Source: DASQBT01 sp963746955 (lineage in GTDB: Bacteria; Pseudomonadota; Gammaproteobacteria; Burkholderiales; Thiobacillaceae). Taken from it: DNA of 64,000 nt. The stretch's first letter is position 1. Each line of letters begins with the position of its first letter. Positions 17,121 to 25,790 of this stretch are shown here, one piece after another. The stretch is taken from assembly GCA_963746955.1 (NCBI GenBank), contig CAVVDR010000027.1, forward strand, positions 41,510 to 105,509. Direction: 5' to 3'. The position numbers and the translations under genes were made by a program. The notes under the pieces are model-generated. The model did no database searches, was not told the DNA's origin, and worked only from the letters and a program-made list of their open reading frames with translations.

Positions 17121-18680
17121 CTAGTGCCGGAAGTGCCGGTGTCCGGTAAACACCATGGCGATGCCATGTTCATCCGCTGCTCCGATCACCTCCCCATCCT
17201 TCACACTGCCGCCGGGCTGAATCACGGCTTTCGCCCCGGCCTGCGCCAGCACATCCACGCCATCACGGAACGGGAAGAAGGCATCCGATGCAACCGCACA
17301 GCCCGTCAGTTGCAGGCCCGCATTGTCCGCCTTGATGACGGCAATCCGGGTCGAGTCCACCCGGCTCGTCTGACCCGCGCCCACGCCCAGCGTCTGGCCC
17401 CCTGCGGCGAAAACGATGGCGTTCGATTTGACGAACTTGGCCACCTTCCAGGCAAACAGCATGTCCTCGATTTCCTGCTCGGTTGGCTGACGCCTGCTCA
17501 CGACTTTCAGATCATTTCGGGAGACGTTAAAGGTGTCCGCTGTCTGTACCAGCAGACCCCCGCCCACGCGCTTGAGTTCAAGACGATTGCAGCCCTGGGA
17601 CAAGGACAAGGCAAGGACACGCACATTCTGCTTTCTCATCAACAGGGTGCGCGCCTCGGCAGTATAAGCGGGCGCGATCAGTACTTCGAGAAACTGGCCG
17701 GAAACAGCCTCGGCGGTAGCGCCATCCACCTCGCCGTTGAAGGCGATGATGCCGCCGAACGCCGCGGTGGGATCAGTGGTAAAGGCCTTGCGGTACGCTT
17801 CCAGCAAAGTGCCCGCCACCGCCACGCCGGAGGGATTGGCATGCTTGATGATGACACAGGCTGGCGCGCTGAACGTCTTGACGCATTCCCAGGCTGCGTC
17901 GGCGTCGCCGATATTGTTGTAGGACAATTCCTTGCCCTGCAATTGGACATAGTGTGCCAGGGACCCGGGCGCCGGGTCCGGATCCCGGTAAAACGCAGCG
18001 GCCTGGTGAGGATTCTCGCCATAACGCATGGCCTGGACCCGAATGAAATTCAGGTTGAGCTGTTCGGGAAACAGTCCGGGGTGGTCGGCTTCATCGAGGC
18101 TGGTCAGATAGTTGGATATGGCGGCATCGTAGGCCGCGGTGTGGGAAAACGCTTTCTTGGCCAGCTTGAAACGCGTCACGCGGCTAAGCGTGCCGCCGCC
18201 CGACACCATTTCTGCCAGGATGGCGGGGTAATCCGCCGGATCGGTCACGATCGCAACTGCACCATAATTCTTGGCCGCAGAGCGCACCATGGCTGGGCCG
18301 CCGATGTCTATGTTTTCGATCGCATCGCCCAGCGTGCAATCAGGCTTGGCTATGGTCTCTCGGAACGGGTAGAGGTTCACGCATACCAGGTCAATGTTCG
18401 GTATGCCGTGGGATTGCATGGTTGCCGCATGCTCTGGCAGATCTCGCCGCGCAAGTATTCCGCCATGAATTTTCGGGTGCAGGGTCTTGACCCTTCCGTC
18501 CAGCATTTCCGGAAAGCCCGTGTATTCTGCGACTTCGATCACAGGCACCCCATTCTCTGCCAGCATTTTCGCAGTACCGCCAGTCGAAATGATTTCCACG
18601 CCCTGGCTGGCTAGCTGTTGGGCAAAGTTGAGCACGCCGGACTTGTCCGACACGCTGATCAAGGCGCGTTGAATCTTCAC
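17121..18680 (-). CDS. purH: Bifunctional AICAR transformylase / IMP cyclohydrolase
   Basis: PurH performs the last two steps of IMP synthesis. The 519-residue protein has the N-terminal cyclohydrolase (ALISVSDKSGVLNFA, EVAEYTGFPEMLDGRVKTLHP, GGPAMVRSAAKN) and the C-terminal transformylase (RYGENPHQAAAFY, IIKHANPSGVA, AFGGIIAFN, QPGGSVKDGEVI). It begins a purine operon directly downstream of dusB-fis, the usual betaproteobacterial order. Confidence 0.97.
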   Translation of the reverse strand: MKIQRALISVSDKSGVLNFAQQLASQGVEIISTGGTAKMLAENGVPVIEVAEYTGFPEMLDGRVKTLHPKIHGGILARRDLPEHAATMQSHGIPNIDLVCVNLYPFRETIAKPDCTLGDAIENIDIGGPAMVRSAAKNYGAVAIVTDPADYPAILAEMVSGGGTLSRVTRFKLAKKAFSHTAAYDAAISNYLTSLDEADHPGLFPEQLNLNFIRVQAMRYGENPHQAAAFYRDPDPAPGSLAHYVQLQGKELSYNNIGDADAAWECVKTFSAPACVIIKHANPSGVAVAGTLLEAYRKAFTTDPTAAFGGIIAFNGEVDGATAEAVSGQFLEVLIAPAYTAEARTLLMRKQNVRVLALSLSQGCNRLELKRVGGGLLVQTADTFNVSRNDLKVVSRRQPTEQEIEDMLFAWKVAKFVKSNAIVFAAGGQTLGVGAGQTSRVDSTRIAVIKADNAGLQLTGCAVASDAFFPFRDGVDVLAQAGAKAVIQPGGSVKDGEVIGAADEHGIAMVFTGHRHFRH

Positions 18681-18702
18681 AGGATCCGATATCCAGGTCG
18701 TA

Positions 18703-18794
18703 TTGACACCAATCTCGTGTCAGCGAGGGAACGTATGGGGAGGCAACCGGTGAAGCAAGACGCGCCAAGGGTTGCTGCTGGAAATTAGTGTCAA
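18703..18794. repeat. Inverted repeat TTGACACCAAT / ATTAGTGTCAA between fis and purH
   Basis: The 11-base arms at 18703-18713 and 18784-18794 are inverted copies with one mismatch, 70 bases apart. They span almost exactly the space between purH and fis. They could be two operator half-units for control of purH or the ends of a small MITE-like insertion. No function is established. Confidence 0.45.
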
Positions 18795-18808
18795 CACGCT
18801 CCGCCGGG

Positions 18809-19048
18809 TTACTCCGACAAGCCGTGTTGTTTGAGCTTTTTTCGCAGGGTGTTTCGATTGATGCCCAGCAATTCCGCGGCCCGGGTCTGATTCCCTTCGG
18901 TGCGGTCCAGCACGAAGACCAGCAAGGGCCTTTCCACCGCCAGCGTCACCATGTCGTAGATGCAGTTGGGCGCTTCCCCATCCAGATCCTTGAAATAGCG
19001 ATTAAGCGACCGCCGGATACACGCGGCGATTTCATTTTCCTCAATCAC
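18809..19048 (-). CDS. fis: Fis-family DNA-binding protein
   Basis: This 79-residue nucleoid protein has the C-terminal Fis helix-turn-helix (NQTRAAELLGINRNTLRKKLKQHGL) preceded by the conserved PLLVFVLDRTEG. It is shorter than the 98-residue enterobacterial Fis, as is normal for Betaproteobacteria. It lies 10 bases after dusB, the classical dusB-fis pair. Confidence 0.95.
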   Translation of the reverse strand: MIEENEIAACIRRSLNRYFKDLDGEAPNCIYDMVTLAVERPLLVFVLDRTEGNQTRAAELLGINRNTLRKKLKQHGLSE

Positions 19049-19058
19049 GTCCTTCTCC

Positions 19059-20087
19059 CTAAGCTGCCAGTTCTTCCGCAGGCGTCAACCCGTCTTGATA
19101 TTGTAAGAAGTTGCTGGCCCGCGCCGCCCGACCGAAAAATTCGTTCACTGCATCCAGTTGCGCGCGGGTGGTTTCCAACTGGTTCATGGCATGGCGGAAC
19201 GTACTCGCATTGACCAGACCACGGGTATACCAGGAGATGTGCTTGCGTGCCACCCGAACGCCGGTATGTTCGCCATAGAATCCATACAAGTCTTCCAGAT
19301 GCCTGTTCAGCACCCCATGAATCTCGCTCACCTGGGGCGGCGCAAGATGGCACCCGGTCTTCAGGTAATGATCGATCTCGCGGAAAATCCACGGCCGGCC
19401 CTGGGCTGCGCGGCCTATCATGATTCCATCCGCCTGGGTATATTCAAGCACGAAGCGCGCCTTTTCGGGCGTGGTGATATCGCCATTGGCGATCACCGGA
19501 ATCCGGGCGCGTGCCTTCACTGCGGCAATGGTGTCATATTCCGCCTGACCCGTGTAACCGCAGGCCCGGGTGCGGCCATGCATGGCCAGCGCCTTGATGC
19601 CCGAGCCCTCAGCGATTTTCAGGATCTGCAGCGCGTTGCGATGGCTCTTATCCCATCCGGTACGTATTTTCAGCGTAACGGTCACGTCCTGGGCGGCTTT
19701 GACCACGGCGGTCAGAATCTTTTCCACCAGCGTTTCGTCCTGCAGCAAGGCCGACCCAGCCATTACATTGCAGACCTTCTTGGCCGGGCAGCCCATATTG
19801 ATATCGATGATTTGTGCGCCCCGCTCCACGTTGTAGCGCGCCGCGTCCGCCATCATGGCCGGATCTGCCCCGGCAATCTGCACCGACTTGGGCTCCACTT
19901 CGCCTGCATGATTGGCACGACGCTGTGTCCTGCTGCTGCCATAGAGAAGTGAATTCGACGTAACCATCTCGCTCACCGCCATGCCCGCGCCCATCTGCTT
20001 GCACAACTGGCGAAATGGACGATCCGTCACCCCGGCCATAGGCGCGACAATCAGATTGTTCTTGAGAACGTGGGGGCCAATTCGCAT
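19059..20087 (-). CDS. dusB: tRNA-dihydrouridine synthase B
   Basis: DusB is an FMN enzyme that reduces specific uridines to dihydrouridine in the tRNA D-loop. The 342-residue product starts MRIGPHVLKNNLIVAPMAGVTD and contains DINMGCPAKKV, the catalytic Cys in that motif, TLKIRTGWD, HGRTRACGYTG and NGDITTPE. The ATG at 20087 is the family start; the frame runs 39 more codons upstream. It leads the dusB-fis operon. Confidence 0.96.
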   Translation of the reverse strand: MRIGPHVLKNNLIVAPMAGVTDRPFRQLCKQMGAGMAVSEMVTSNSLLYGSSRTQRRANHAGEVEPKSVQIAGADPAMMADAARYNVERGAQIIDINMGCPAKKVCNVMAGSALLQDETLVEKILTAVVKAAQDVTVTLKIRTGWDKSHRNALQILKIAEGSGIKALAMHGRTRACGYTGQAEYDTIAAVKARARIPVIANGDITTPEKARFVLEYTQADGIMIGRAAQGRPWIFREIDHYLKTGCHLAPPQVSEIHGVLNRHLEDLYGFYGEHTGVRVARKHISWYTRGLVNASTFRHAMNQLETTRAQLDAVNEFFGRAARASNFLQYQDGLTPAEELAA

Positions 20088-20227
20088 AGGAAATGGGATT
20101 CTACCCCTCCCCTTACTTCGGCGGGAACTATCTGGATAATTTGCAGTCAACCGCAGCCTCCTTGGCTCAAGGTCTGTTCTAATACTTTTGCTTTCACCCT
20201 GCAAACTTTAGATCTCAAGGAGGAAAC

Positions 20228-20647
20228 ATGAGCTTTATGTCGGAATTTAAGGCATTCGCAGTAAAGGGCAATGCGCTGGATCTGGCGGTCGGCGTAATCA
20301 TCGGCGCAGCATTTGGCAAAATTGTAGATTCGGTGGTCAACGATCTGATCATGCCCATCGCGGGAAGAATCTTTGGCGGCCTGGATTTCACCAACCTGTT
20401 CATCCCCCTGGCTGACGTTCCTGTCGGAACTGCAATGACCTTGGCCGAACTGAAAAAAGCCGGCATCCCGGTGTTCGCCTATGGCAATTTCCTGACTATC
20501 CTGCTCAACTTCATCATCCTGGCCTTCATCATCTTCATCATGGTCAAACAGATCAACCGATTGAAAAATGAAGCCCCCCCCGCCCCCGCCGCGCCCCCGG
20601 AAGACATTGCCTTGCTGCGTGAAATTCGCGACAGCCTGAAGAAATAA
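20228..20647 (+). CDS. mscL: Large-conductance mechanosensitive channel
   Basis: MscL opens under extreme membrane tension to release solutes in osmotic downshock. The 139-residue protein has the N-terminal MSFMSEFKAFAVKGNALDLAVGVIIGAAFGKIV with the gate-lining first helix, a periplasmic loop, the second helix (FLTILLNFIILAFIIF) and a cytoplasmic helix ending ALLREIRDSLKK. A strong AAGGAGG lies before the ATG. It is a single gene diverging from dusB. Confidence 0.97.
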   Translation: MSFMSEFKAFAVKGNALDLAVGVIIGAAFGKIVDSVVNDLIMPIAGRIFGGLDFTNLFIPLADVPVGTAMTLAELKKAGIPVFAYGNFLTILLNFIILAFIIFIMVKQINRLKNEAPPAPAAPPEDIALLREIRDSLKK

Positions 20648-20854
20648 GCGTTGTAAAGCCACCACATCGGTCATATATTGCCCTTGCCCCGGCGGGCCAT
20701 TCCCAAATGGGCGTATATGTGTGCCCGCATGGTTTACAATTGCCGGCTCAACTTGTCATCGATATCAATTTGTTGGGCGTTGCCGGTCATGTGGCAAGAC
20801 GATAACTTCTCCACTACACATTGAATTACGCTTACTTGTAACAGGAGCTTAAAT

Positions 20855-21793
20855 ATGCGTGCAACCCCATTTATTCTTGGCGTCCTGGGCGCCACCTTGT
20901 TCTCTGCCGGCGCAATCAGCGCGCAAGCGGCCGAAGGTCGTTTCTACGATCCAAGCAATGCCGCCAGCAAAGACGGAAAAACGATCGGTTATGAGCTTTT
21001 CAAGACGATCGGCTGTCCCGGCAGGCAGCTTCTGGATGTCCCCTGCAAGGAACCGAAACCGGTTGATAGCGACGGCGACGGTGTCGTCGATGGCAAAGAC
21101 AAGTGCCCCAATACCCCGGCCGGCCGCAAGGTCGACGCCAATGGTTGCGAACTGGACAGCGATGGCGATGGTGTTGTGGACGCTCTGGACAAGTGCCCCA
21201 ATACACCGGCGGGGCGCAAGGTCAACGCCGATGGTTGCGAACTGGATAGCGATGGCGATGGTGCTGTAGACGCTCTGGACAAGTGCCCCAATACACCGGC
21301 GGGGGTGAAAGTCGATGCCCAGGGCTGCCCGCTGGATAGCGATGGCGATGGCGTGCCCGATTACCTGGACAAATGTCCCACGGTGCCCGCCGCAACGACT
21401 GACGGCTGCCCGCCGCCTGGGCCGGTTGCGGCACCCGAACCTCCACCCCCACCCGCGAAGCTGGTCCTGGAAGGCGTGAACTTCGACAACGACAGCGCCA
21501 AGCTGCGCTACGATGCCGATGAAATCCTGGATAAGGCCGCTGCCACGCTGAAGGAATGGGGCGACGTCAAAGTGGAAGTGGCCGGGTACACCGACTCCAA
21601 CAACAGCGACGCCTACAATCTTGAGCTTTCGAACCGGCGCGCCAATGCCGTGCGAGACTACCTCATCTCCAAAGGGATTGATGCCGGCCGGTTGACTGCC
21701 AAGGGTTACGGGGAGACCAATCCGATCGCAGACAATGATACGGAGGAAGGCCGCGCCAAGAACCGTCGCGTGGAACTGGTTCCGCAGCAATAA
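20855..21793 (+). CDS. OmpA-family outer-membrane protein with thrombospondin type 3 repeats
   Basis: The 312-residue protein has a signal peptide ending around AISAQA, a short linker, four Asp-rich calcium-binding thrombospondin type 3 repeats (DSDGDGVVD..DKCPNTPAG), a Pro-rich hinge (PEPPPPPAK), and a C-terminal OmpA peptidoglycan-binding domain (VEVAGYTDSNN, NLELSNRRANAVRDYL, GYGETNPIADN). It should be a lipid-free periplasmic or outer-membrane tether between peptidoglycan and the membrane; there is no beta-barrel-sized N-terminal domain, unlike OmpA proper. CAGGAG precedes the ATG and a strong terminator follows. Confidence 0.92.
   Translation: MRATPFILGVLGATLFSAGAISAQAAEGRFYDPSNAASKDGKTIGYELFKTIGCPGRQLLDVPCKEPKPVDSDGDGVVDGKDKCPNTPAGRKVDANGCELDSDGDGVVDALDKCPNTPAGRKVNADGCELDSDGDGAVDALDKCPNTPAGVKVDAQGCPLDSDGDGVPDYLDKCPTVPAATTDGCPPPGPVAAPEPPPPPAKLVLEGVNFDNDSAKLRYDADEILDKAAATLKEWGDVKVEVAGYTDSNNSDAYNLELSNRRANAVRDYLISKGIDAGRLTAKGYGETNPIADNDTEEGRAKNRRVELVPQQ
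21065..21412 (+). repeat. 90-bp in-frame tandem repeat in the OmpA-family gene
   Basis: Units begin at 21065, 21155, 21245 and 21335, exactly 90 bases (30 residues) apart, each coding a thrombospondin type 3 calcium-binding repeat. Units 2 and 3 are nearly identical in DNA, suggesting recent unit duplication; the last unit is shorter. Confidence 0.9.
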
Positions 21794-21811
21794 ACGGTTC
21801 CGCGAATCTAT

Positions 21812-21837
21812 ACGGGGGCCTCGGCCCCCGTTTCTTA
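21812..21837 (+). terminator. Intrinsic terminator after the OmpA-family gene
   Basis: An inverted repeat ACGGGGGCC-T-CGGCCCCCGT is followed by TTTCTT. It begins 19 bases after the stop codon and would form a very stable hairpin. Confidence 0.85.
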
Positions 21838-21889
21838 TTGCGCGCAACACCTCGCATACCCAGCCTTGCGCCTTGCCTCTAAGGTCTAT

Positions 21890-24622
21890 TCAGTGAGCCG
21901 CCTCCCAGTTGGACCCAACCCCCACCCCGACTTTCAAGGGCACCTTGAGGCTCGCCACTCCTTCCATCAGGCGGGGCATCGCGTTCTTCAAGGCTGAGAG
22001 TTCGGCTTCCGGAACTTCCAGCACCAGTTCATCGTGCACCTGGAGCACCAGCCGTGTCTGCCGCTTCGTTTCGTCCAGCCAGGTCTGCACCGCGATCATG
22101 GCCAGCTTGATCAGGTCCGCCGCGGTTCCTTGCATGGGCGCATTGATGGCGGCCCGCTCCGCGCCCTGGCGGCGCTGCGGATTGCGGCTGTTGATCTCCG
22201 GCAGCACCAGATGACGCCCGAAAACCGTTTTCACATAACCCTGCTCGCGCGCCATCTGGCGGGTTTCTTCCATGTAGCGCGCGACCCCGGGGTAGCGCGC
22301 AAAGTACCGATCGATGTAGGCCTGCGCAGCGGCGCGCTGCAGATTGAGTTGGGAAGCCAGACCGAAAGCGGACATGCCGTAGATCAGGCCGAAGTTGATC
22401 ACCTTGGCCATGCGCCGCTGGTCGGAATTGACCTCGGCCAGGGGAACGCCGAATACCTCGGCCGCCGTAGCCGCGTGGATGTCCCGGTCCTCGGCAAACG
22501 CCGTCAACAAACCCGGATCACCAGAGAGGTGCGCCATGATGCGCAATTCGATCTGCGAGTAGTCGGCTGACATGATCACGCTGCCTGGCGGCGCGATGAA
22601 GGCTTCGCGTATGCGCCGCCCTTCCTGGGTGCGGGCCGGGATGTTCTGCAGATTCGGATCCGAACTGGAAAGCCTCCCGGTCACTGCAGTGGCCTGCGAA
22701 TAACTGGTATGCACCCGGCCCGTGCGCGGGTGAATCATCAGCGGCAATTTGTCGGTGTAGGTGGACTTGAGTTTTGCCATGCCCCGGTACTCGAGGAGGG
22801 CTTTGGGCAGGGGATAGTTGGCCGCCAGTTCTTGCAATACATCCTCGTCAGTCGATGGGACGCCTCCGGGCGTTTTCTTGAGCACCGGCAGTTTCATTTC
22901 TCCAAACAGGATTTCCTGAATCTGCTTGGGCGAGTTCAGGTTGAATGGCCGGCCGGCGATTTGATAGACCTGTTGTTCAAGGGCGAGCATCTTCTGTCCC
23001 AGTTCCCCGCTCTGTTTCGCCAGACTCTGCCTGTCCAGCAACACGCCGTTCCGCTCCATGCGGAACAGGATTTCCGCGACCGGAATTTCGATCTCTTCGT
23101 ACACATAACGCAGGCCCTGGTCCGCGACCAGCATGGGGAAGAGCACCTGGTGCACGCGCAGGGTCACATCCGCATCTTCCGCCGCGTACTGGGTCGCGGT
23201 CTCCACAGCCACCTGTTCGAAGCCGATTTGCGACGCGCCCTTGCCGGCCACATCCCGGTAGCTGATGACCTTGAGCCCCGTATGCCTGGCCGCCAGACTG
23301 TCCAGGTCATGCGCCTGGTGCGCTTCCACCACGTAGGATTCGAGCAGGGTGTCCTGGACCACGCCGCGCAGGAGGATGGCGTGGTTGGCGAACACGTGCC
23401 GGTCGAACTTGCCGTTTTGCATCAGCTTGGCCCGCGCCGGATCTTCCAGCCAGGATTTCAGCCGGGTCAGCGTCCGCTCGCGGTCCAGTTGTGTCGGCGC
23501 GCCGGGATAACGGTGCGCCAGGGGCACATAGGCCGCCTCGCCCGGCGACAACGCAAACGACAGGCCAACGATCTGCGCGTCAAGCGGTGACAGACTGGTG
23601 GTTTCCGTGTCCAGCGCCACCAACTTCGCCTTGCTCAATCTGGCCAGCCAGGCTTCCAGCCGATGCTCGGACACAATGCTTTCATAGGCGGCGCGGTGGT
23701 CTTCGGTGAGCAGACTGTTCTGCGCCGGTGTTTCCGCAACCGCAGCCGGCGATGGATCGGCCCTGTCCTGACCGAGTTCGCGCAGCCAAGTACGAAAATC
23801 AAACTGCTCATAGAGCTGCTTGAGGGCGGCACGGTCGGCCGGCTGCTTTTGCAGGGACTCCAGATCGAAAGGCAGTTCCACGTCCGTCTTGATGGTCACC
23901 AGCTTGCGCGCAGTGGGCAGCCAGTCCACCGCCTTGCGCAGGTTGTCCCCCACCACGCCCTTGATCTCGCTCGCGCGGCTCACGACATTGTCCAGGGTGC
24001 CATACTCCCCCAGCCATTTCACCGCGGTCTTGGGCCCCACCTTATCCACGCCCGGCACGTTGTCCACTGAGTCGCCCACCAGGGTGAGGTAATCCACGAT
24101 CCGCTCAGGGGGCACGCCGAACTTGGCCTCCACGCCCGCCTCATCCAGGGTTTCATTGCTCATGGTGTTGACCAGCTTCACCTGTTCATTGACCAGTTGC
24201 GCCATGTCCTTGTCGCCGGTGGATACCACGCTGCGGACTCCCAGTCTCGCGGCTTCCACCACCAGGGTGCCGATCACGTCATCCGCCTCCACGCCATCGA
24301 CCACCACCAGCGGCCAGCCCGCCGCACGGATGGTCTCGAACAGGGGTTCGATCTGCACTGCCAGGTCTTCCGCCATGGGCGGGCGATGGGCCTTGTATTC
24401 CGGATACCAGTCGTCACGGAAGGTTTTACCCTTAGGGTCGAACACACAGGCGATATAATCGGCGGGCACGTCCTTTTCCAGCTTGCGCAGCATGTTCATG
24501 ACGCCGTAGATGGCGCTGGTGGGGAAGCCTGCCTTATTGCGCAAATCGGGCAGGGCGTGGAAGGCCCGGTACAAATAGGACGAACCGTCAACCAGTAACA
24601 GTGTTTTGAGCGAATCGTTCAA
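21890..24622 (-). CDS. polA: DNA polymerase I
   Basis: The 910-residue enzyme has all three domains. They are the 5'-3' exonuclease (LLLVDGSSYLYRAFHAL, GVEADDVIGTL, STGDKDMAQLV), an active-looking 3'-5' exonuclease (VALDTETTSL keeps the catalytic Asp and Glu), and the polymerase (SADYSQIELRIMAHLSGD, RRMAKVINFGLIYGMS, VHDELVLEVP). It processes Okazaki fragments and fills repair gaps. Only 11 bases separate its start from the divergent gene on its right. Confidence 0.97.
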   Translation of the reverse strand: MNDSLKTLLLVDGSSYLYRAFHALPDLRNKAGFPTSAIYGVMNMLRKLEKDVPADYIACVFDPKGKTFRDDWYPEYKAHRPPMAEDLAVQIEPLFETIRAAGWPLVVVDGVEADDVIGTLVVEAARLGVRSVVSTGDKDMAQLVNEQVKLVNTMSNETLDEAGVEAKFGVPPERIVDYLTLVGDSVDNVPGVDKVGPKTAVKWLGEYGTLDNVVSRASEIKGVVGDNLRKAVDWLPTARKLVTIKTDVELPFDLESLQKQPADRAALKQLYEQFDFRTWLRELGQDRADPSPAAVAETPAQNSLLTEDHRAAYESIVSEHRLEAWLARLSKAKLVALDTETTSLSPLDAQIVGLSFALSPGEAAYVPLAHRYPGAPTQLDRERTLTRLKSWLEDPARAKLMQNGKFDRHVFANHAILLRGVVQDTLLESYVVEAHQAHDLDSLAARHTGLKVISYRDVAGKGASQIGFEQVAVETATQYAAEDADVTLRVHQVLFPMLVADQGLRYVYEEIEIPVAEILFRMERNGVLLDRQSLAKQSGELGQKMLALEQQVYQIAGRPFNLNSPKQIQEILFGEMKLPVLKKTPGGVPSTDEDVLQELAANYPLPKALLEYRGMAKLKSTYTDKLPLMIHPRTGRVHTSYSQATAVTGRLSSSDPNLQNIPARTQEGRRIREAFIAPPGSVIMSADYSQIELRIMAHLSGDPGLLTAFAEDRDIHAATAAEVFGVPLAEVNSDQRRMAKVINFGLIYGMSAFGLASQLNLQRAAAQAYIDRYFARYPGVARYMEETRQMAREQGYVKTVFGRHLVLPEINSRNPQRRQGAERAAINAPMQGTAADLIKLAMIAVQTWLDETKRQTRLVLQVHDELVLEVPEAELSALKNAMPRLMEGVASLKVPLKVGVGVGSNWEAAH

Positions 24623-24633
24623 GGAATATTCGA

Positions 24634-25362
24634 ATGCATGAAACCAAGCTGCCGGAACTCGCGGACCCGCGCGGCTCCGCGGAAATCGATTACTCCGCCC
24701 GGGAGTCCTGGCGGCTGTTCGGCATTATGGCAGAGTTCGTCGAGGCGACAGAGCGGCTGTCCGCCATTCGGCCCGCCGTTTCCATCTTCGGCAGCGCGCG
24801 CACACCGCATGACCATGCCTACTATGCGCTCACCGAAGAAATCGCCAGGCTACTGTCCAATTCGGGCTTCTCGGTTATCTCCGGTGGCGGACCAGGCATC
24901 ATGGAAGCCGCCAACAAGGGCGCATTCTTCGGCGAGTCCCCTTCAGTCGGCCTCAATATCCAGTTGCCGCACGAGCAGCACGCCAACCCATTTCAGGACA
25001 TCTCCCAGACCTTCCAGCACTTTTTTGCGCGCAAGGTGATGTTCGTCAAATTTGCCTCCGCCTATGTAGTGATGCCCGGTGGTTACGGCACCCTGGACGA
25101 ACTGATGGAAGCCCTCACTCTGGTGCAGACCGGCAAGACCCGCCCCATTCCCATCATCCTGGTCGGCAAGAAATTCTGGGCCGGCCTGCTGGACTGGTTC
25201 AGCGCAACCCTGGTTGGCGAAGGCATGATCAACCCCGAGGACATGAATCTGGTCCAGCTCATTGACGAGCCCAAGGAAGTGGTGGAAGCCATCTTCAGCC
25301 ACTACGAAAAACGCGGCTTTATGCCGTCTGCGGCGGAACTCGAAATCCAGTTAAACCTTTGA
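24634..25362 (+). CDS. LOG-family Rossmann-fold protein (TIGR00730 type)
   Basis: The 242-residue protein shows the family signatures SGGGPGIMEAANKGA and MPGGYGTLDELMEALT. LOG proteins hydrolyse nucleoside 5'-monophosphates with release of the base (cytokinin activation in plants); bacterial members have a nucleotide 5'-monophosphate nucleosidase role or are uncharacterised. It overlaps the next possible frame start by 4 bases and is co-directional with the DUF2782 and thrB genes. Confidence 0.88.
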   Translation: MHETKLPELADPRGSAEIDYSARESWRLFGIMAEFVEATERLSAIRPAVSIFGSARTPHDHAYYALTEEIARLLSNSGFSVISGGGPGIMEAANKGAFFGESPSVGLNIQLPHEQHANPFQDISQTFQHFFARKVMFVKFASAYVVMPGGYGTLDELMEALTLVQTGKTRPIPIILVGKKFWAGLLDWFSATLVGEGMINPEDMNLVQLIDEPKEVVEAIFSHYEKRGFMPSAAELEIQLNL

Positions 25363-25400
25363 ACTATGCTGGAAATGAGAATATGGAAAGGGACAATAGA

Positions 25401-25736
25401 ATGAAAAGAAGCTCATGGCCGCTGGCGCTGGTTCTGGCGCTGCCCTTAAGCGCGCTCGCCGCAGAGGGGAAAGGCCCGCCGCCTGACGCCCAACCGGTGC
25501 CGGATGGCCCGCCCACAGCCAAGGATATCGCCGAACCGGAGATCACCATACGCAACAAGGGCACCTACCGGGAAGAAGAATACCGCATGCACGGCAAGCT
25601 TTATATGGTGAAAGTCATTCCTCCCAGGGGCAAGCCCTATTATCTGGTGGACAACATCGGCAACGGCAAGTTTGTCCTTTATGAAGGTCCGGTCGTCCCC
25701 ATGATCGTACCGCAGTGGGTGATACACACGTTCTGA
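25401..25736 (+). CDS. DUF2782 small exported protein
   Basis: This protein of about 111 residues has a signal peptide (MKRSSWPLALVLALPLSALAA) and the DUF2782 domain, seen as EYRMHGKLYMVKVIPPRG and YYLVDNIGNGKFV. I chose the ATG at 25401, which has AAGGGA 8 bases upstream and starts directly at the signal peptide; a frame-start at 25359 would put 14 charged residues before it. The family is common just upstream of thrB or polA in Betaproteobacteria and its function is unknown. Confidence 0.83.
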   Translation: MKRSSWPLALVLALPLSALAAEGKGPPPDAQPVPDGPPTAKDIAEPEITIRNKGTYREEEYRMHGKLYMVKVIPPRGKPYYLVDNIGNGKFVLYEGPVVPMIVPQWVIHTF

Positions 25737-25790
25737 GGGGCCGGCCTCCGGATCGGGTAAACTGGCGCATCTGCGCGCCTTTGTTAATTC

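Noticed and set aside
17076..18614. 512-codon plus-strand frame opposite purH
   Set aside because: purH motifs on the minus strand are complete; the antisense frame has none.
21065..21412. Regular 90-bp repeats as a possible CRISPR array
   Set aside because: They are in-frame protein repeats with no unique spacers. No CRISPR array or cas gene was found in the window.
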